DNA of 64,000 nt, taken from positions 1-64,000 of the forward strand of contig CANLDW010000009.1 of the NCBI GenBank assembly GCA_947489525.1, written 5' to 3'. Below the pieces are notes generated by a model. It was not told where the DNA came from, did no database searches, and saw nothing but the letters and a program-made list of their open reading frames with translations. Source of the stretch: an uncultured Psychrobacter sp. (lineage in GTDB: Bacteria; Pseudomonadota; Gammaproteobacteria; Pseudomonadales; Moraxellaceae). Every line of letters starts with the position of its first letter. Position 1 is the first letter of the stretch. Made by a program: the position numbers and the translations under genes. Below, in pieces: positions 26,481 to 36,181 of this stretch.

Positions 26481-27500
26481 TTACGCTGAGGTGCTACTAC
26501 GAGACTTTGCGCGCTTTTTACCTTTTAAAGTGCGTGCCAGCTTATTGGCTTTGTAAAATACGCTGCTGTAGTGCGCGGGAAACACACGCTGCATCGCGTC
26601 TACAATCTTGGCATCGTTACCAATCAAGCAGCGACGATCATTATGTGCAGCAGCTTGCAAAATAACCCAAGCGGCTTCACTAGGATCAAACCTTAGAAGC
26701 TTATTGAAGCTACTGATCGCTTTACGACCACTACTCATACCAATATCACTGATGCTATCATTGCCGCGCGCGCTGTTGGCGATATTGGTTTTGATGCCGC
26801 CTGGATGGACACAAGTTGCTGACACACCAGCATTTTGAATATCGAGCTCTTGACGCAGACTCTCAGTGAAGCCGCGAACCGCAAATTTGCTGGCATTATA
26901 CGCGGACTGCGAGGGCTGAGCTGTTAGACCAAACAAGCTTGAGATATTGATAATGTGACCGTGCTCGCTAAACTCACGTGCCTGCTTATCTTGTTTGCCA
27001 GTGTCTTTTTCGCTGAGCTTGACACTGTTTTTGATGAGCGGCAAAAACGCTTTGGTGCCATAGACCACGCCCCAAAAGTTAATATCCATGACCCATTCAA
27101 GCTCATCGATACTGCTACCTTCAACGGTCGAATACAATGCGACGCCAGCGTTATTAAAGATGAAGTTCACCTTGCCGTGCTCGCGCATAACGTTTTCGCT
27201 CCAAGCATACACAGCGTCTTTATCTGAGACATCGAGCACTGTAGTCGTCGCTTTTATATTAAAGCCTGCAAGCATATCTTTTGTTTGCGCTAGCGCTTTG
27301 GGATCGATATCCGATAACGCCACATTGCAGCCCATTTTTGCTAAATGAATAGCGAGCTCGCGTCCCATACCAGAGCCTGCTCCTGTAATCGCCGCGACGT
27401 GATCACGGTAATAGGGTGAGATATCTTCAGTGGTATCAGTGGGGGCAAGCGGTAAATGCTGGCGCAGCGTTGTTGCCATAGTGGTGATATTGTTCATCAT
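26481..27500 (-). CDS. SDR family NAD(P)-dependent oxidoreductase
   Basis: A 339-residue classical short-chain dehydrogenase. The nucleotide-binding motif TGAGSGMG is near residue 39. NNAG follows, then the catalytic Ser in NISS and the YNASK tetrad, and a final FTESLRQEL block. The substrate cannot be inferred. A 40-residue leader precedes the Rossmann fold and the C-terminal tail is basic (KGKKRAKSR). AAGGA lies eight bases before the ATG. It is a single gene flanked by hairpins. Confidence 0.9.
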   Translation of the reverse strand: MMNNITTMATTLRQHLPLAPTDTTEDISPYYRDHVAAITGAGSGMGRELAIHLAKMGCNVALSDIDPKALAQTKDMLAGFNIKATTTVLDVSDKDAVYAWSENVMREHGKVNFIFNNAGVALYSTVEGSSIDELEWVMDINFWGVVYGTKAFLPLIKNSVKLSEKDTGKQDKQAREFSEHGHIINISSLFGLTAQPSQSAYNASKFAVRGFTESLRQELDIQNAGVSATCVHPGGIKTNIANSARGNDSISDIGMSSGRKAISSFNKLLRFDPSEAAWVILQAAAHNDRRCLIGNDAKIVDAMQRVFPAHYSSVFYKANKLARTLKGKKRAKSRSSTSA

Positions 27501-27683
27501 AATAAACAGTCCTTTGTTATGCGTAAAAGTATTTAAATTAAAGAAAAGATTGGCTACATAAGGTAGCTTGCAGTCTCTACCTTAGCATGGTTTATCACCA
27601 GCGCCATTTATAATTAATAGACGTTACTGTCATCCTATTATTATTTTGATTTTTGCGTTGTCGTTGCTATTAATATAGCCCAT

Positions 27684-27720
27684 AAAAAAGCGCCGTAGCA
27701 ACTGTGCTCGGCGCTTTTGC
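27684..27720 (-). terminator. terminator downstream of clpX
   Basis: The stem AAAAGCGCCG / CGGCGCTTTT is followed on the minus strand by T residues. It lies about 70 bases past the clpX stop and ends the clpP-clpX unit. Confidence 0.88.
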
Positions 27721-27789
27721 AAATTTTATGGTAGCAGTTTTATAGCTTGCAATGTCCCGATAAGGCTTAGCTTACTAGTACTACGAAAG

Positions 27790-29064
27790 CTAAGCAATAT
27801 CTGGGGTTTTGCCTTCATTAATCACTTGCTCGTCAACAGTGACGGTTTTGGCGTTCTTCATAGACGGTAGCTCGTACATGGTCTCAAGCAATGCGTTTTC
27901 AACGATAGAGCGTAGACCACGTGCGCCTGTTTTACGTGCCATGGCTTTTTTTGCGATCGCATCAAGCGCCTCGTCAGTGAAGCTAATCTCAGCGCCTTCC
28001 ATATCGAACAGATACTTGTATTGCTTGACGAGCGCATTCTTAGGTTCAGTCAATATCTGCACCAGCGCCTCTTCATCCAGCTCTTGCAATGCGGCAAATA
28101 CAGGCAGACGACCGATAAGCTCAGGGATGAGACCAAACTTAATTAAATCTTCAGGCTCCACTTGTTGCAATAAATCCGAGCTGCGACGACTGTCATCCTT
28201 TGAGCTGACATCAGCATTAAACCCAATGCCAGTCTTTTCAGTACGCTGCTGAATGACCTTATCAAGTCCAGCAAACGCGCCGCCAACGATGATAAGGATA
28301 TTGCTGGTATCGACTTGAATCAACTCTTGCTGCGGATGCTTGCGACCACCGTGCGGCGGGATGGCAGCAACTGTGCCTTCAATAAGCTTTAATAGGGCTT
28401 GTTGTACCCCTTCACCCGAAACATCACGCGTGATAGACGGATTATCGCCTTTTTTACTGATCTTATCGATCTCATCGATATAGATAATACCTTGCTCAGC
28501 GCGGCTCACATCATAGTCAGACGCTTGTAGCAGCTTTTGCACGATGTTTTCAACGTCTTCACCGACGTAGCCGGCTTCTGTCAACGTGGTAGCATCGGCC
28601 ATCGCAAAGGGCACATCGAGCAGGCGCGCTAGGGTCTGTGCCAGTAGCGTTTTACCAGAACCCGTAGGGCCAATCAGCAGAATATTACTCTTTGCTAATT
28701 CAACCATCGCATCGTCAGCACCGATACGAGACTTTTTATTATCGTTAGCTAAGGTTTGACTCACTTTGAGACGTTTGTAGTGGTTATAAACCGCGACGGA
28801 TAACGCTTTTTTGGCCGCATCTTGACCGATGACATATTCATCAAGTTTTGCGCGCAGCTCTTTTGGCGTAGGCAATTTTTTATTCACCCAAGTCGTATCA
28901 AGCTCGCCATCATCATCTTCATCAGAGCTACTATCGGCAATGAGATCCGTACACAGCTCAATGCATTCGTTACAGATATTGGCATCGTCAGCGGCAATGA
29001 GCTGCTTGACTTCGCTTTTTTGTTTGCCGCAAAACGAGCACTGCGGATTATTATCTTCTGCCAT
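27790..29064 (-). CDS. clpX: ATP-dependent Clp protease ATP-binding subunit ClpX
   Basis: This AAA+ unfoldase feeds substrates to ClpP. It is 424 residues. The N-terminal zinc domain has the four cysteines (CSFC and CNEC). Walker A is GPTGSGKT and Walker [11 protein letters not shown]. The GYVGEDVE pore loop, an IGF-type ClpP-binding loop (TGIGFNAD region) and the sensor-2 GARGLR are present. TAGGAG precedes the ATG. clpP is 162 bases upstream on the same strand, the usual arrangement. Confidence 0.98.
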   Translation of the reverse strand: MAEDNNPQCSFCGKQKSEVKQLIAADDANICNECIELCTDLIADSSSDEDDDGELDTTWVNKKLPTPKELRAKLDEYVIGQDAAKKALSVAVYNHYKRLKVSQTLANDNKKSRIGADDAMVELAKSNILLIGPTGSGKTLLAQTLARLLDVPFAMADATTLTEAGYVGEDVENIVQKLLQASDYDVSRAEQGIIYIDEIDKISKKGDNPSITRDVSGEGVQQALLKLIEGTVAAIPPHGGRKHPQQELIQVDTSNILIIVGGAFAGLDKVIQQRTEKTGIGFNADVSSKDDSRRSSDLLQQVEPEDLIKFGLIPELIGRLPVFAALQELDEEALVQILTEPKNALVKQYKYLFDMEGAEISFTDEALDAIAKKAMARKTGARGLRSIVENALLETMYELPSMKNAKTVTVDEQVINEGKTPDIA

Positions 29065-29226
29065 ATACCGGCACTCCTAAAGTTTAAAGCTTATGCCCTT
29101 ACCACCCAAATCGAGCGCTCTACTATAGAGCGCCGCGACTATTGAGGTTATGATAATAGGCTGTTATTAAGGTTATAAATGATATAGAGGCACTGTTCGT
29201 TCAGCTATATATCGATAAAACGGCGG

Positions 29227-29913
29227 TTATAAAGAGTCAGGACGGCGCTGTAGTACATCATCAACTAAGCCGTACTCTTTGGCTTCCTCGGCGTCTAACC
29301 AAAAGTCACGCTCAACGTCTTTTTCAATTTTCTCTAGCGGCTGTCCAGTACGCTCAGCTAAGATACGGTTTAAGCGATCACGAATTTTTAGAATCTCGCG
29401 AGCATTAATCTCGATATCAGTAGCTTGACCCTGCGCGCCACCTGAGGGTTGGTGAATCATCACCCGTGAGTTAGCAAGCGCATAACGCTTGCCTTTTTCG
29501 CCTGCCGCGAGTAAGAACGAACCCATGCTATAAGCACCGCCCATACAGATGGTCGACACCTCAGGCTTGATAAAGTTCATGGTGTCGAACACCGCAAGCC
29601 CAGCACTCACCGAACCGCCGGGCGAGTTGATGTATAAGTGAATGTCTTTATCAGGGTTTTCAGCTTCCAAAAATAACAGCTGGGCGACGATTAAGTTTGC
29701 CATGTGGTCTTCGACTTGACCAGTCAAAAATATTACACGCTCACGCAGCAGACGCGAGAAGATATCGAACGAGCGCTCACCGCGTGCTGATTGCTCAACG
29801 ACCATAGGAACCAATGCGCTTTGCGGCGCACCTTGCAAGCGTTGAACGTCGTCATGGGCACTCATGACCATATCGAAATAAGGATTGGTGGTGATACGGT
29901 TGGAATCTGTCAT
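29227..29913 (-). CDS. clpP: ATP-dependent Clp protease proteolytic subunit ClpP
   Basis: A serine protease that forms the proteolytic barrel used by ClpX. At 228 residues it is slightly long because of its N-terminal leader. The catalytic Ser is in GGAYSMGSF and the His in MIHQPSGG. The Asp lies in the C-terminal part ([18 protein letters not shown]). It lies between tig and clpX. A terminator follows tig, so clpP very likely has its own promoter in the 420-base gap. Confidence 0.98.
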   Translation of the reverse strand: MTDSNRITTNPYFDMVMSAHDDVQRLQGAPQSALVPMVVEQSARGERSFDIFSRLLRERVIFLTGQVEDHMANLIVAQLLFLEAENPDKDIHLYINSPGGSVSAGLAVFDTMNFIKPEVSTICMGGAYSMGSFLLAAGEKGKRYALANSRVMIHQPSGGAQGQATDIEINAREILKIRDRLNRILAERTGQPLEKIEKDVERDFWLDAEEAKEYGLVDDVLQRRPDSL

Positions 29914-30335
29914 AGAAGTATCCTATTAATATGTATAAATACAGAGTATAAAATTATAGTAATTGATTGGGTATCCGATGTTGCAGCACATTAGAACATA
30001 GACGGGTAGTCACAACTAAGATTAAATATTTAGATGGTACTTATTATCTCTACGGCTTACACACAGTGCATGATTGAGGTGTCAGCGTTACGTGAGCTAA
30101 GCACCACTTATAAATGCAATGATATTTATCACGCTAGCAATAGTAACTTTTTTCGCCAGCAATAGTAAATGCTCAGCCGTGCAATTGATAATTTCTCCCC
30201 TATTAATAAGGCGCTTATGCTCACTTATCAAGGGCTAATTCAGAAGATAAATGCTAAAGCTGCAATAAAAATGCCCTAGCAATGAGTGTTAGGGCATTTT
30301 TTGAGATAAAGACTGTGATAAAAACAATAAAGAAA
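29914..30335. promoter_or_regulatory. clpP upstream region with tig terminator
   Basis: This 422-base gap holds the tig terminator at its right end and presumably the clpP promoter at its left. The words GCTAGCAATAGTAA and GCCAGCAATAGTAA (about 30133-30168) form an imperfect direct repeat. I cannot name a promoter with confidence. Confidence 0.5.
30266..30302 (-). terminator. terminator downstream of tig
   Basis: The hairpin AAAATGCCCTA / TAGGGCATTTT is followed on the minus strand by T residues. It separates tig from clpP transcriptionally. Confidence 0.9.
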
Positions 30336-31679
30336 TTACATACCTTGTTGTTGCTGCTGCTGAGCGGCGAGCAAGTCTTGGTAACTGACTTCTTTGTCCG
30401 TCACTTTACCTTGACCAATAATGTAATCAACCACTTGATCTTCTAGTACCACAGACTCGATATTCGCGCGCTGCTGCTTATCGTTAGTGTAGTATTCGAT
30501 GACCTCGTTTGGATCTTCGTAGTTCTCAGCGGCTTCTTTGATAAAGGTCTCAACGCGATCTTGATCCACTTCGATGCCTTTAGTATCGATCAGGCGAGCG
30601 ACAATGATACCCAAGCGTGCGGCGCGTAGTGCTTGCTCTTCAAATAGCTCGTTTGGCAACATGTCTTTATCGAAGCTATCAGCACTAGCACCGAACTGCT
30701 GTGAGAAGCGCTGCATCATCATATTGCGCTGACGATCGATCTCTTGCTCAAGCATAGCGTTAGGCACGTCAAACTCGTTTTTCTCTAACAAGGCGTCAAA
30801 AGCAGCTTGCTTGACTTGGCTACGCGCGGCGTTTTTAATCTCGCGCTCCATGTTCTTGCGCACGTCTTCTTTGAGCTTCTCAACGCCGCCTTCGGTCACC
30901 CCGAACAGCTCTAAAAACTCATCGTTGATCTCAGGTAGTTTAGACTTTTCGACTAACTTGACGTTGATCTTAAACTGCGCCTCTTTACCGGCTAAGTTTT
31001 CGGCTTGATAGTCCTCTGGGAAGGTGACATCGATAGTCTTTTCTTCGCCCGCTTTCATGCCTTTGATACCTGCCTCAAAGCTTGGAATCATCTGACCACT
31101 ACCGATAACGAGTTTGAAGTCCTCAGCACTACCGCCTTCAAACTTCTCGCCATCGATTGAACCTTCAAAATCAAAGGTCACTTGATTGCCTTTATCGGCT
31201 TTGCCTTTTTTCTCAACGAACTCTTCACGCTGCTTTTGTAGGTTTTCGATCATGGTATCGACATCTTCGTCGTTGACACTTGCCGTATGGCGCTCAACTT
31301 CGATCTCGTCGATACCTTGGACGTCAACTTCTGGGAAGATCTCAACCGTGGCTTGATAAACTAAAAAATCGTCTTCTAGTTTGACATCATCGATATTAGG
31401 CATGCCAACCGCGCGGATGTCTTCTGATTTGATCGCTTCAAATACGGTATCGCGGATCACATCGTTGATCACTTCTTGCTGAATACCAGCACCGTATTGC
31501 GAGCGAATGTGCGACATCGGCACTTTACCTTTACGAAAGCCATCAATCTTGGCAGTCTTTGCCACTTGGCGGATACGGCCTTCGACTTTGTTTTGAATCT
31601 TTTCGACGGGGACTTTGACCGTCAGTTGGGTTTCTTTTTCAGACAACTTGTTGGTTGTGACTTGTAAATCTGTAGCCAT
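30336..31679 (-). CDS. tig: trigger factor (ribosome-associated chaperone, PPIase)
   Basis: It binds nascent chains at the ribosome exit and has prolyl isomerase activity. It is 447 residues. The ribosome-binding signature GFRKGKVP is at about residues 47-54. The FKBP-like domain ([25 protein letters not shown]) follows, then a helical C-terminal cradle. The end is Gln-rich ([11 protein letters not shown]). A GGTG-type ribosome site precedes the ATG. Upstream of clpP-clpX, as in most gamma-proteobacteria. Confidence 0.97.
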   Translation of the reverse strand: MATDLQVTTNKLSEKETQLTVKVPVEKIQNKVEGRIRQVAKTAKIDGFRKGKVPMSHIRSQYGAGIQQEVINDVIRDTVFEAIKSEDIRAVGMPNIDDVKLEDDFLVYQATVEIFPEVDVQGIDEIEVERHTASVNDEDVDTMIENLQKQREEFVEKKGKADKGNQVTFDFEGSIDGEKFEGGSAEDFKLVIGSGQMIPSFEAGIKGMKAGEEKTIDVTFPEDYQAENLAGKEAQFKINVKLVEKSKLPEINDEFLELFGVTEGGVEKLKEDVRKNMEREIKNAARSQVKQAAFDALLEKNEFDVPNAMLEQEIDRQRNMMMQRFSQQFGASADSFDKDMLPNELFEEQALRAARLGIIVARLIDTKGIEVDQDRVETFIKEAAENYEDPNEVIEYYTNDKQQRANIESVVLEDQVVDYIIGQGKVTDKEVSYQDLLAAQQQQQQGM

Positions 31680-31994
31680 GTTGATTACACCTTTAATATT
31701 AAATGGATGGTCAATCGTGCCTCATAGCGGTGCTGATAGTGCTGATTGCCATTGAAATGAATAGGGGGTACCAATTATCAGTATTAAATATCAATAACTT
31801 AGCTTATATAAATAAGCCGCAAATAAGTCCCAATTTTATTTTTAATGAATAAAATGGACATCAGCGGCTGGTAATAAAATTTAAAAGTAGAACAGTATAA
31901 GCTATCTATTAATTAAAGTAAAAGTTATCTGTTCGCGCAAGCGTAATTTAACGCCAACGAGGTCAAAATTGGGCTGATATGTCTGCTAATACCC
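31680..31994. promoter_or_regulatory. gene-free region upstream of tig
   Basis: About 315 AT-rich bases between rdgB and tig, both leftward. The tig promoter should be here. I see no clear terminator for an upstream gene, no RNA gene and no strong repeat. Confidence 0.4.
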
Positions 31995-32645
31995 CTATAA
32001 CTGCTGTAATAACTGACGAATAGCCTGTCCGCGATGACTTATTTTATTCTTATCAGCTGGAGCAAGGCTCGCTGCAGTCGCTTGGAGTTCTGGTAACCAA
32101 AATAGGGGATCGTAGCCAAAGCCGCCATCGCCTTGCGGCTCATTTAATATCTCACCTTGCCATACACCCTGCGCGATAACAGGCAGTGGGTCATCGCTGT
32201 GACGTACCATAGCCAAAACGCAGACAAACATGGCTTTGATCGGCGTATCTGCTTGCTGATCGCGAAATGGTTTTAAGTCTTCGATAAGTTTGCTGTTGTT
32301 TTTGGCATCATTACCGTGCTCGCCTGCATAGCGCGCTGAATAGATCCCAGGCGCGCCCATAAGCACAGGCACGCACAAGCCTGAATCATCAGCGATAGCG
32401 GGCAGTCCGCTCAGCCGACTGGCATGTCTTGCCTTTATAATAGCGTTTTCTACAAAGCTCAAACCATCTTCAACAGCGTCTTCGATACCGAGCTGACCTT
32501 GTGCTGTAATAGTAACATCTAAATTCGCTTGTGCAAATAAACGCTTAAACTCTGCCAGCTTACCTTGGTTGTTGCTGGCTAGTACCCACGTGTCTTTTGG
32601 ATGTTCGGTTGTCACTTGCTTGCTATGCGTATCACTTACTTGCAT
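31995..32645 (-). CDS. rdgB: XTP/dITP diphosphatase (non-canonical purine NTP pyrophosphatase)
   Basis: A house-cleaning enzyme that hydrolyses dITP and XTP to monophosphates, preventing mutagenic incorporation. It is 216 residues of the RdgB/HAM1 family. The motif WVLASNNQGKLAEF near the N terminus, then ADDSGLCVPVLMGAPGIYSARYAG and the final SHRGQA block are diagnostic. An N-terminal tail of about 18 residues precedes the domain. The ribosome site is weak. It is a single gene. Confidence 0.95.
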   Translation of the reverse strand: MQVSDTHSKQVTTEHPKDTWVLASNNQGKLAEFKRLFAQANLDVTITAQGQLGIEDAVEDGLSFVENAIIKARHASRLSGLPAIADDSGLCVPVLMGAPGIYSARYAGEHGNDAKNNSKLIEDLKPFRDQQADTPIKAMFVCVLAMVRHSDDPLPVIAQGVWQGEILNEPQGDGGFGYDPLFWLPELQATAASLAPADKNKISHRGQAIRQLLQQL

Positions 32646-33137
32646 TTTATTCGAGCCCCTTTAAGTTTAAGCCCCTTCAAAGCTGGTTTGGCTATTTTAG
32701 TTTATTAAGCTATGGTGCATAATATAGTCGAACCACTATTAAGAGTGTTACAGCGTTAGACTCGTTTAGCCTACTACTGTAGTACTTGCACTCGTCTGCC
32801 TTGTACCACTCTTAATATTGATTGACTATACTATACTGTCTATAACATTCGGTAACGGATATTCGAGTGTGCTATTGCTATACTAGCGCACAAGCTACGC
32901 TGAATAGTAGCTAGATAAGATTGTTTTTAGGCAGATGCTTAAATCAATTATTTGATTTTATAAAGATTATAATATTTGGAACCCTGTTTTTAAGTTGTCT
33001 TAACTTTAAGATGTTCTAAATTTATTATTTTGAGCGACACTATTCATTACAATAAACTCAGCCAATTTAGCCCGTCGTTTATAGTGAAGTTTTTATTATA
33101 AAGAGACTATAGGCTAAAACAGCAAGGAAAAATAACT
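32646..33137. promoter_or_regulatory. divergent region between rdgB and sodB with a nested inverted repeat
   Basis: This 492-base gap should contain both promoters. It holds a paired inverted repeat: TATAGTC (32723-32729) and ATTAAGAGTG (32738-32747) are mirrored by CACTCTTAAT (32807-32816) and GACTATA (32824-32830). No reading frame or RNA gene is evident. I found no convincing Fur site before sodB. Confidence 0.5.
32723..32830. repeat. 108-base two-part inverted repeat element
   Basis: Two pairs of complementary arms (7 bases outer, 10 bases inner) enclose 59 bases that include the small palindrome ACTACTGTAGT. The compact size and imperfect symmetry resemble a dispersed non-coding repeat or miniature element. 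The same outer arms TATAGTC/GACTATA recur near 50054-50086. Confidence 0.5.
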
Positions 33138-33770
33138 ATGTCAGATATTAAATTACCCGATCTTCCTTACGCAAAAGACGCCCTTGAGCCGCATATCAGT
33201 GCCGAGACTCTAGAATATCATCATGACAAGCATCACGCGGCTTATGTCAATAAACTAAAAGATCTACTACCAGGTTCTGGTCTCGAAGATAAGACACTAC
33301 CTGAGATCATCGAAGCGACTGCCAAAGATGACAGCAAGCAGACGATGTTTAACCAAGCGGCGCAGGTTTGGAATCATACTTTCTATTGGAACTGCATGAC
33401 ACCAGATAACGGTGGTGGTGAGCCCACAGGTGATCTAAAAGGTAAAATCGAAGAAGATTTCGGTAGCTATGAGAAGTTCCGCGAAGAGTTCAAAAACGCG
33501 GCAACGTCACAGTTTGGTTCAGGTTGGGCATGGCTTGTGACTGACAAGGTGGGTGGCAAACTCTCTATCATGAAAACGAGTGATGCAGACAACCCTTTAG
33601 CACACGACAAAATCGCGGTATTGACTTGTGATGTGTGGGAGCACGCGTACTACATTGATTATCGTAACCGTCGTCCTGATTACGTTGATACGTTCCTAGA
33701 TAAGCTTGTGAACTGGGACTACGCAAACGCTAAGTATAAAGGTCAAGAAGCAGGTAACGAAGGTCGTTAA
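33138..33770 (+). CDS. sodB: superoxide dismutase, iron type
   Basis: It converts superoxide to hydrogen peroxide and oxygen. It is 210 residues. The metal ligands are H28 (YHHDKHHAAYV), the His of WNHTFYWN, and the Asp and His of DVWEHAYYIDY. The iron-type Gln is in FNQAAQVWNH, and TSQFGSGWAWL supports the Fe family. There is no signal peptide, so it is cytosolic. AAGGA lies before the ATG and a strong terminator follows. Confidence 0.96.
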   Translation: MSDIKLPDLPYAKDALEPHISAETLEYHHDKHHAAYVNKLKDLLPGSGLEDKTLPEIIEATAKDDSKQTMFNQAAQVWNHTFYWNCMTPDNGGGEPTGDLKGKIEEDFGSYEKFREEFKNAATSQFGSGWAWLVTDKVGGKLSIMKTSDADNPLAHDKIAVLTCDVWEHAYYIDYRNRRPDYVDTFLDKLVNWDYANAKYKGQEAGNEGR

Positions 33771-33803
33771 TAACCCTTTTTAACTTGACTGATAAACAAA
33801 AAG

Positions 33804-33829
33804 AGGACGCTACGAAGCGTCCTTTTTTT
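33804..33829 (+). terminator. terminator after sodB
   Basis: The stem AGGACGCT / AGCGTCCT has a four-base loop and is followed by seven T residues. Confidence 0.92.
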
Positions 33830-33896
33830 GATTAAGTTTTAGCTAATTTACAGAGTGTTTTCTGTGTGTCTCACGCCCTAAATTTAATCTCTTTTA

Positions 33897-34094
33897 TCAT
33901 GTGATGTTTCTCTCATCGTATGGTTCGATATGAATAGTGTAGTAGGCCAGTCCCAGCTCGTATGTTTGTTTAGGATCATTGTGCTGTACTGACTCAGTGA
34001 TATTTAAAGGTTCCGCTGAACAAGCTGAAACAGTTAGTCCAACTGATAGTGTTGCAGCTATAAGTAAAGACTGAGTTAGGCTTTTTAGATTCAT
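33897..34094 (-). CDS. small lipoprotein, candidate immunity-cluster member
   Basis: A 65-residue product with a clear lipoprotein signal: a basic start, a hydrophobic core and the lipobox VSAC, leaving about 40 mature residues. No family is recognised. It is the last gene of a leftward cluster headed by the PAAR-metallopeptidase gene, 21 bases after a frameshifted lipoprotein gene. Export to the periplasm would suit a protector against a periplasm-acting effector, but this is inference. The very small mature part may mean a truncated gene. Confidence 0.65.
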   Translation of the reverse strand: MNLKSLTQSLLIAATLSVGLTVSACSAEPLNITESVQHNDPKQTYELGLAYYTIHIEPYDERNIT

Positions 34095-34115
34095 TAAACT
34101 CTCATTAAAAATGAT

Positions 34116-34417
34116 TTATTGAACTGGCTGATTCGGACTGACCTCTGCATAAGTCTTACCCTCAGGTACAAGAATACAATCAACCTCTCTTTGTAATTCA
34201 TCAGGTTTGCAAAAGTCTAGAGTTGGATAATAAGTTTCGTACTCACCTTCTTTGCCAACAGGTACAGGGTTTAAATAGACCTTGCCTATATCCACATAGC
34301 GTTTTTCAGTATAAAGTTTAGGTATAGATGCCAATCCTCCGTTTGCATATTTTGACAGGCTATTAAACTGGCTATTGAGAATACAAATACGGTTATATAA
34401 AGCATTTTGTTATTCAT
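34116..34417 (-). pseudogene. frameshifted lipoprotein gene
   Basis: The ATG at 34417 begins one base after the stop of the preceding gene and encodes a lipoprotein signal peptide (MNKMLYITVFVF, lipobox LIAC). That frame stops early. A different phase carries the likely continuation, about 70 codons ending NQPVQ at 34116, which by itself has only a poor TTG start. Restoring one A in the A-run at 34342-34344 (T on the plus strand) joins both into about 100 residues. So this is either a real one-base deletion or a sequencing error in a homopolymer. The intact product would be a periplasmic lipoprotein of unknown function. Confidence 0.72.
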
Positions 34418-34418
34418 A

Positions 34419-34961
34419 TTAATCTTTACTAATTAATGTACCTTTATCGCTATCTTTGATTTTCTCCCAAGTAAAGTGAATAGTCTTAACAAACTTAGGG
34501 TTAACTTTTTTCTTTGTGTCAATATCATAAAAGTGTTCAATATAAACTAACTGGTACTCATTTGTGCCATCCATAAATAAATACTCTTTATTCAAATTAT
34601 AGTCTAGAGTGTAACTATCACCTTTTTTAATATCTACTATCTTCTTCGGCGCTGTTGTAGTAAAGCTTGGATAGGGCTTAGTATCTAAAAGGTATTCATC
34701 ATGATAAATAGAGAATGGTTGAACATCAGTATCGAGATGTATAGTGTTATTGGTATTGTTTTTTAATTCGATCGAAAAAATAAGGTCTCCATTCTTTTGG
34801 AATAAACTGTAGGTATCAATCACTTTAAAGTTTTCAAGATTATCCATTCTGTACACCTCGATTTTATCATTTTGATATAAGTTACTAAGGTTTTGAGTAC
34901 AACTACTAAGTAATATAAAATTACTAGCGGCTATAAATATATAAGTTAAATTTTTTAACAT
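34419..34961 (-). CDS. lipoprotein, candidate immunity protein of the PAAR effector
   Basis: A 180-residue protein with a lipoprotein signal peptide (lipobox LSSC, cysteine near residue 21). The mature part is beta-rich (IFSIELKNNTNNTIHL, then NEYQLVYIEHFYDI). No characterised family is recognised. It starts eight bases after the PAAR-metallopeptidase gene, with AGGA before its ATG, so it is the immediate downstream partner. That position and its predicted periplasmic location make it the best immunity candidate. Low GC compared with flanking metabolism genes. Confidence 0.72.
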   Translation of the reverse strand: MLKNLTYIFIAASNFILLSSCTQNLSNLYQNDKIEVYRMDNLENFKVIDTYSLFQKNGDLIFSIELKNNTNNTIHLDTDVQPFSIYHDEYLLDTKPYPSFTTTAPKKIVDIKKGDSYTLDYNLNKEYLFMDGTNEYQLVYIEHFYDIDTKKKVNPKFVKTIHFTWEKIKDSDKGTLISKD

Positions 34962-34969
34962 ATTACATC

Positions 34970-36058
34970 CTAATAACTGTTTTTTACCATTCCCGAAGCG
35001 TAATAAGAAAAGCTATCTGCATGCTTTAACGCTAAGTCTGGTCTATTCTTAGCTAATTCTTTTGAAGCTGTAGTTCCATATATGCTTTTGCCATTATTAT
35101 AAAATTCACCATTTCTTATATCGTTGAATAAGTCATTTGTTCCAGCAATATCATTGAAATGAGAAAATTCATGAGTCAAAAGTCTAGCATTAGTCGACTT
35201 ACTAGTAGGTTTTCCTGTAAAGGGGTCTTCAAAAAAAGCCTTACCTGTATTGATTTGATGAGTAGTATCATTTTTTATAACATAGGCACCTACATGAGGG
35301 TCACTAGCAACGTAGCCTCCGCCTAGTGCCTTTGAAGAATTTCTTACATCTTTGAAATTATCTAATGTTAAACTTTCATTTAAGTCAAGCATTCTATTTA
35401 CTTGAGATAATTTTTCCTTTCTTGCTTTTTCAAGATTATTTACCTCACCAAAAGCTTCTACAAATTCTTCTTGATCATCAGAATTCCATCTTGTAAGCCT
35501 ATTTTTTGTATCGTTAAGCATTCTATTTTGTTCAATTACTGCATCTTGGATAACCTTTTTTTCAGTAGCCGTATATTCCTCAACTGAATCTTTACCATTA
35601 AAACTAGCTGAAAGACTTTGGTCTTGTAAAGCTGACTCACTATCATTATTAGCCCAAGCATTCGTCTCATTACTAGAGTCTTCTTTAACAGTATTGATAA
35701 AACTATCAATCAAAGCATCTGGATCCGTCTTCGGAAACTTCAAAGGGGCAGGTTGTTCAAACAGTGGTTCTGGCTGTTCAACCCCAAATACCTCAAAGTC
35801 CGACTCAGCAAACGAGTGCTGAATAGCGATGAGTTTAGCGCCGCAGCTGGTCACATCGCCTTCGCGAGCAATTGGCGCACCGTCAACGATGAATGACGGG
35901 TCGCCCGTAAGGATAGTGGTGAGTTTTTTACATTTTTTGCAGATGACTTTATCACCTTTACGCGAAACTTGGACGCCGTTGTGCGTGGTATATGGTGATC
36001 CGGTAATGACTTCGCCGCCGTGTGTGGTTTTAGCGCCAACAGTGATATAGGCTGCCAT
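34970..36058 (-). CDS. PAAR-domain protein with C-terminal M35-like metallopeptidase, putative T6SS effector
   Basis: Residues 1-90 form a PAAR domain (GAKTTHGGEVITGS, then GVQVSRKGDKVICKKC and DGAPIAREGDVTSCG), which caps the spike of type VI secretion systems. A Ser/Glu-rich linker follows (about 95-165). The C-terminal part carries HEFSH at 296-300 and GTND ending at D309. The nine-residue spacing from the second His to Asp matches the aspzincin (M35) zinc site. KHADSFSYYA near the end also fits that family. Predicted role: a secreted toxic peptidase. AGGA precedes the ATG. There are no other T6SS genes in the window. Domain calls are by motif; toxicity is inference. Confidence 0.82.
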   Translation of the reverse strand: MAAYITVGAKTTHGGEVITGSPYTTHNGVQVSRKGDKVICKKCKKLTTILTGDPSFIVDGAPIAREGDVTSCGAKLIAIQHSFAESDFEVFGVEQPEPLFEQPAPLKFPKTDPDALIDSFINTVKEDSSNETNAWANNDSESALQDQSLSASFNGKDSVEEYTATEKKVIQDAVIEQNRMLNDTKNRLTRWNSDDQEEFVEAFGEVNNLEKARKEKLSQVNRMLDLNESLTLDNFKDVRNSSKALGGGYVASDPHVGAYVIKNDTTHQINTGKAFFEDPFTGKPTSKSTNARLLTHEFSHFNDIAGTNDLFNDIRNGEFYNNGKSIYGTTASKELAKNRPDLALKHADSFSYYASGMVKNSY

Positions 36059-36181
36059 ATATTATCCTAAATGTATTATCTTCAGATTTGGTTTGCGAGA
36101 AAAGATGACTGCTTATTACTTAAAGTTAGACTTAGTTAATCAGAAGAATAAACAAATATCAACTTAGTTTTAGAGATATAC

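Noticed and set aside
32646-33137. Fur box before sodB
   Set aside because: AT-rich words are present but none resembles the 19-base Fur consensus closely enough.
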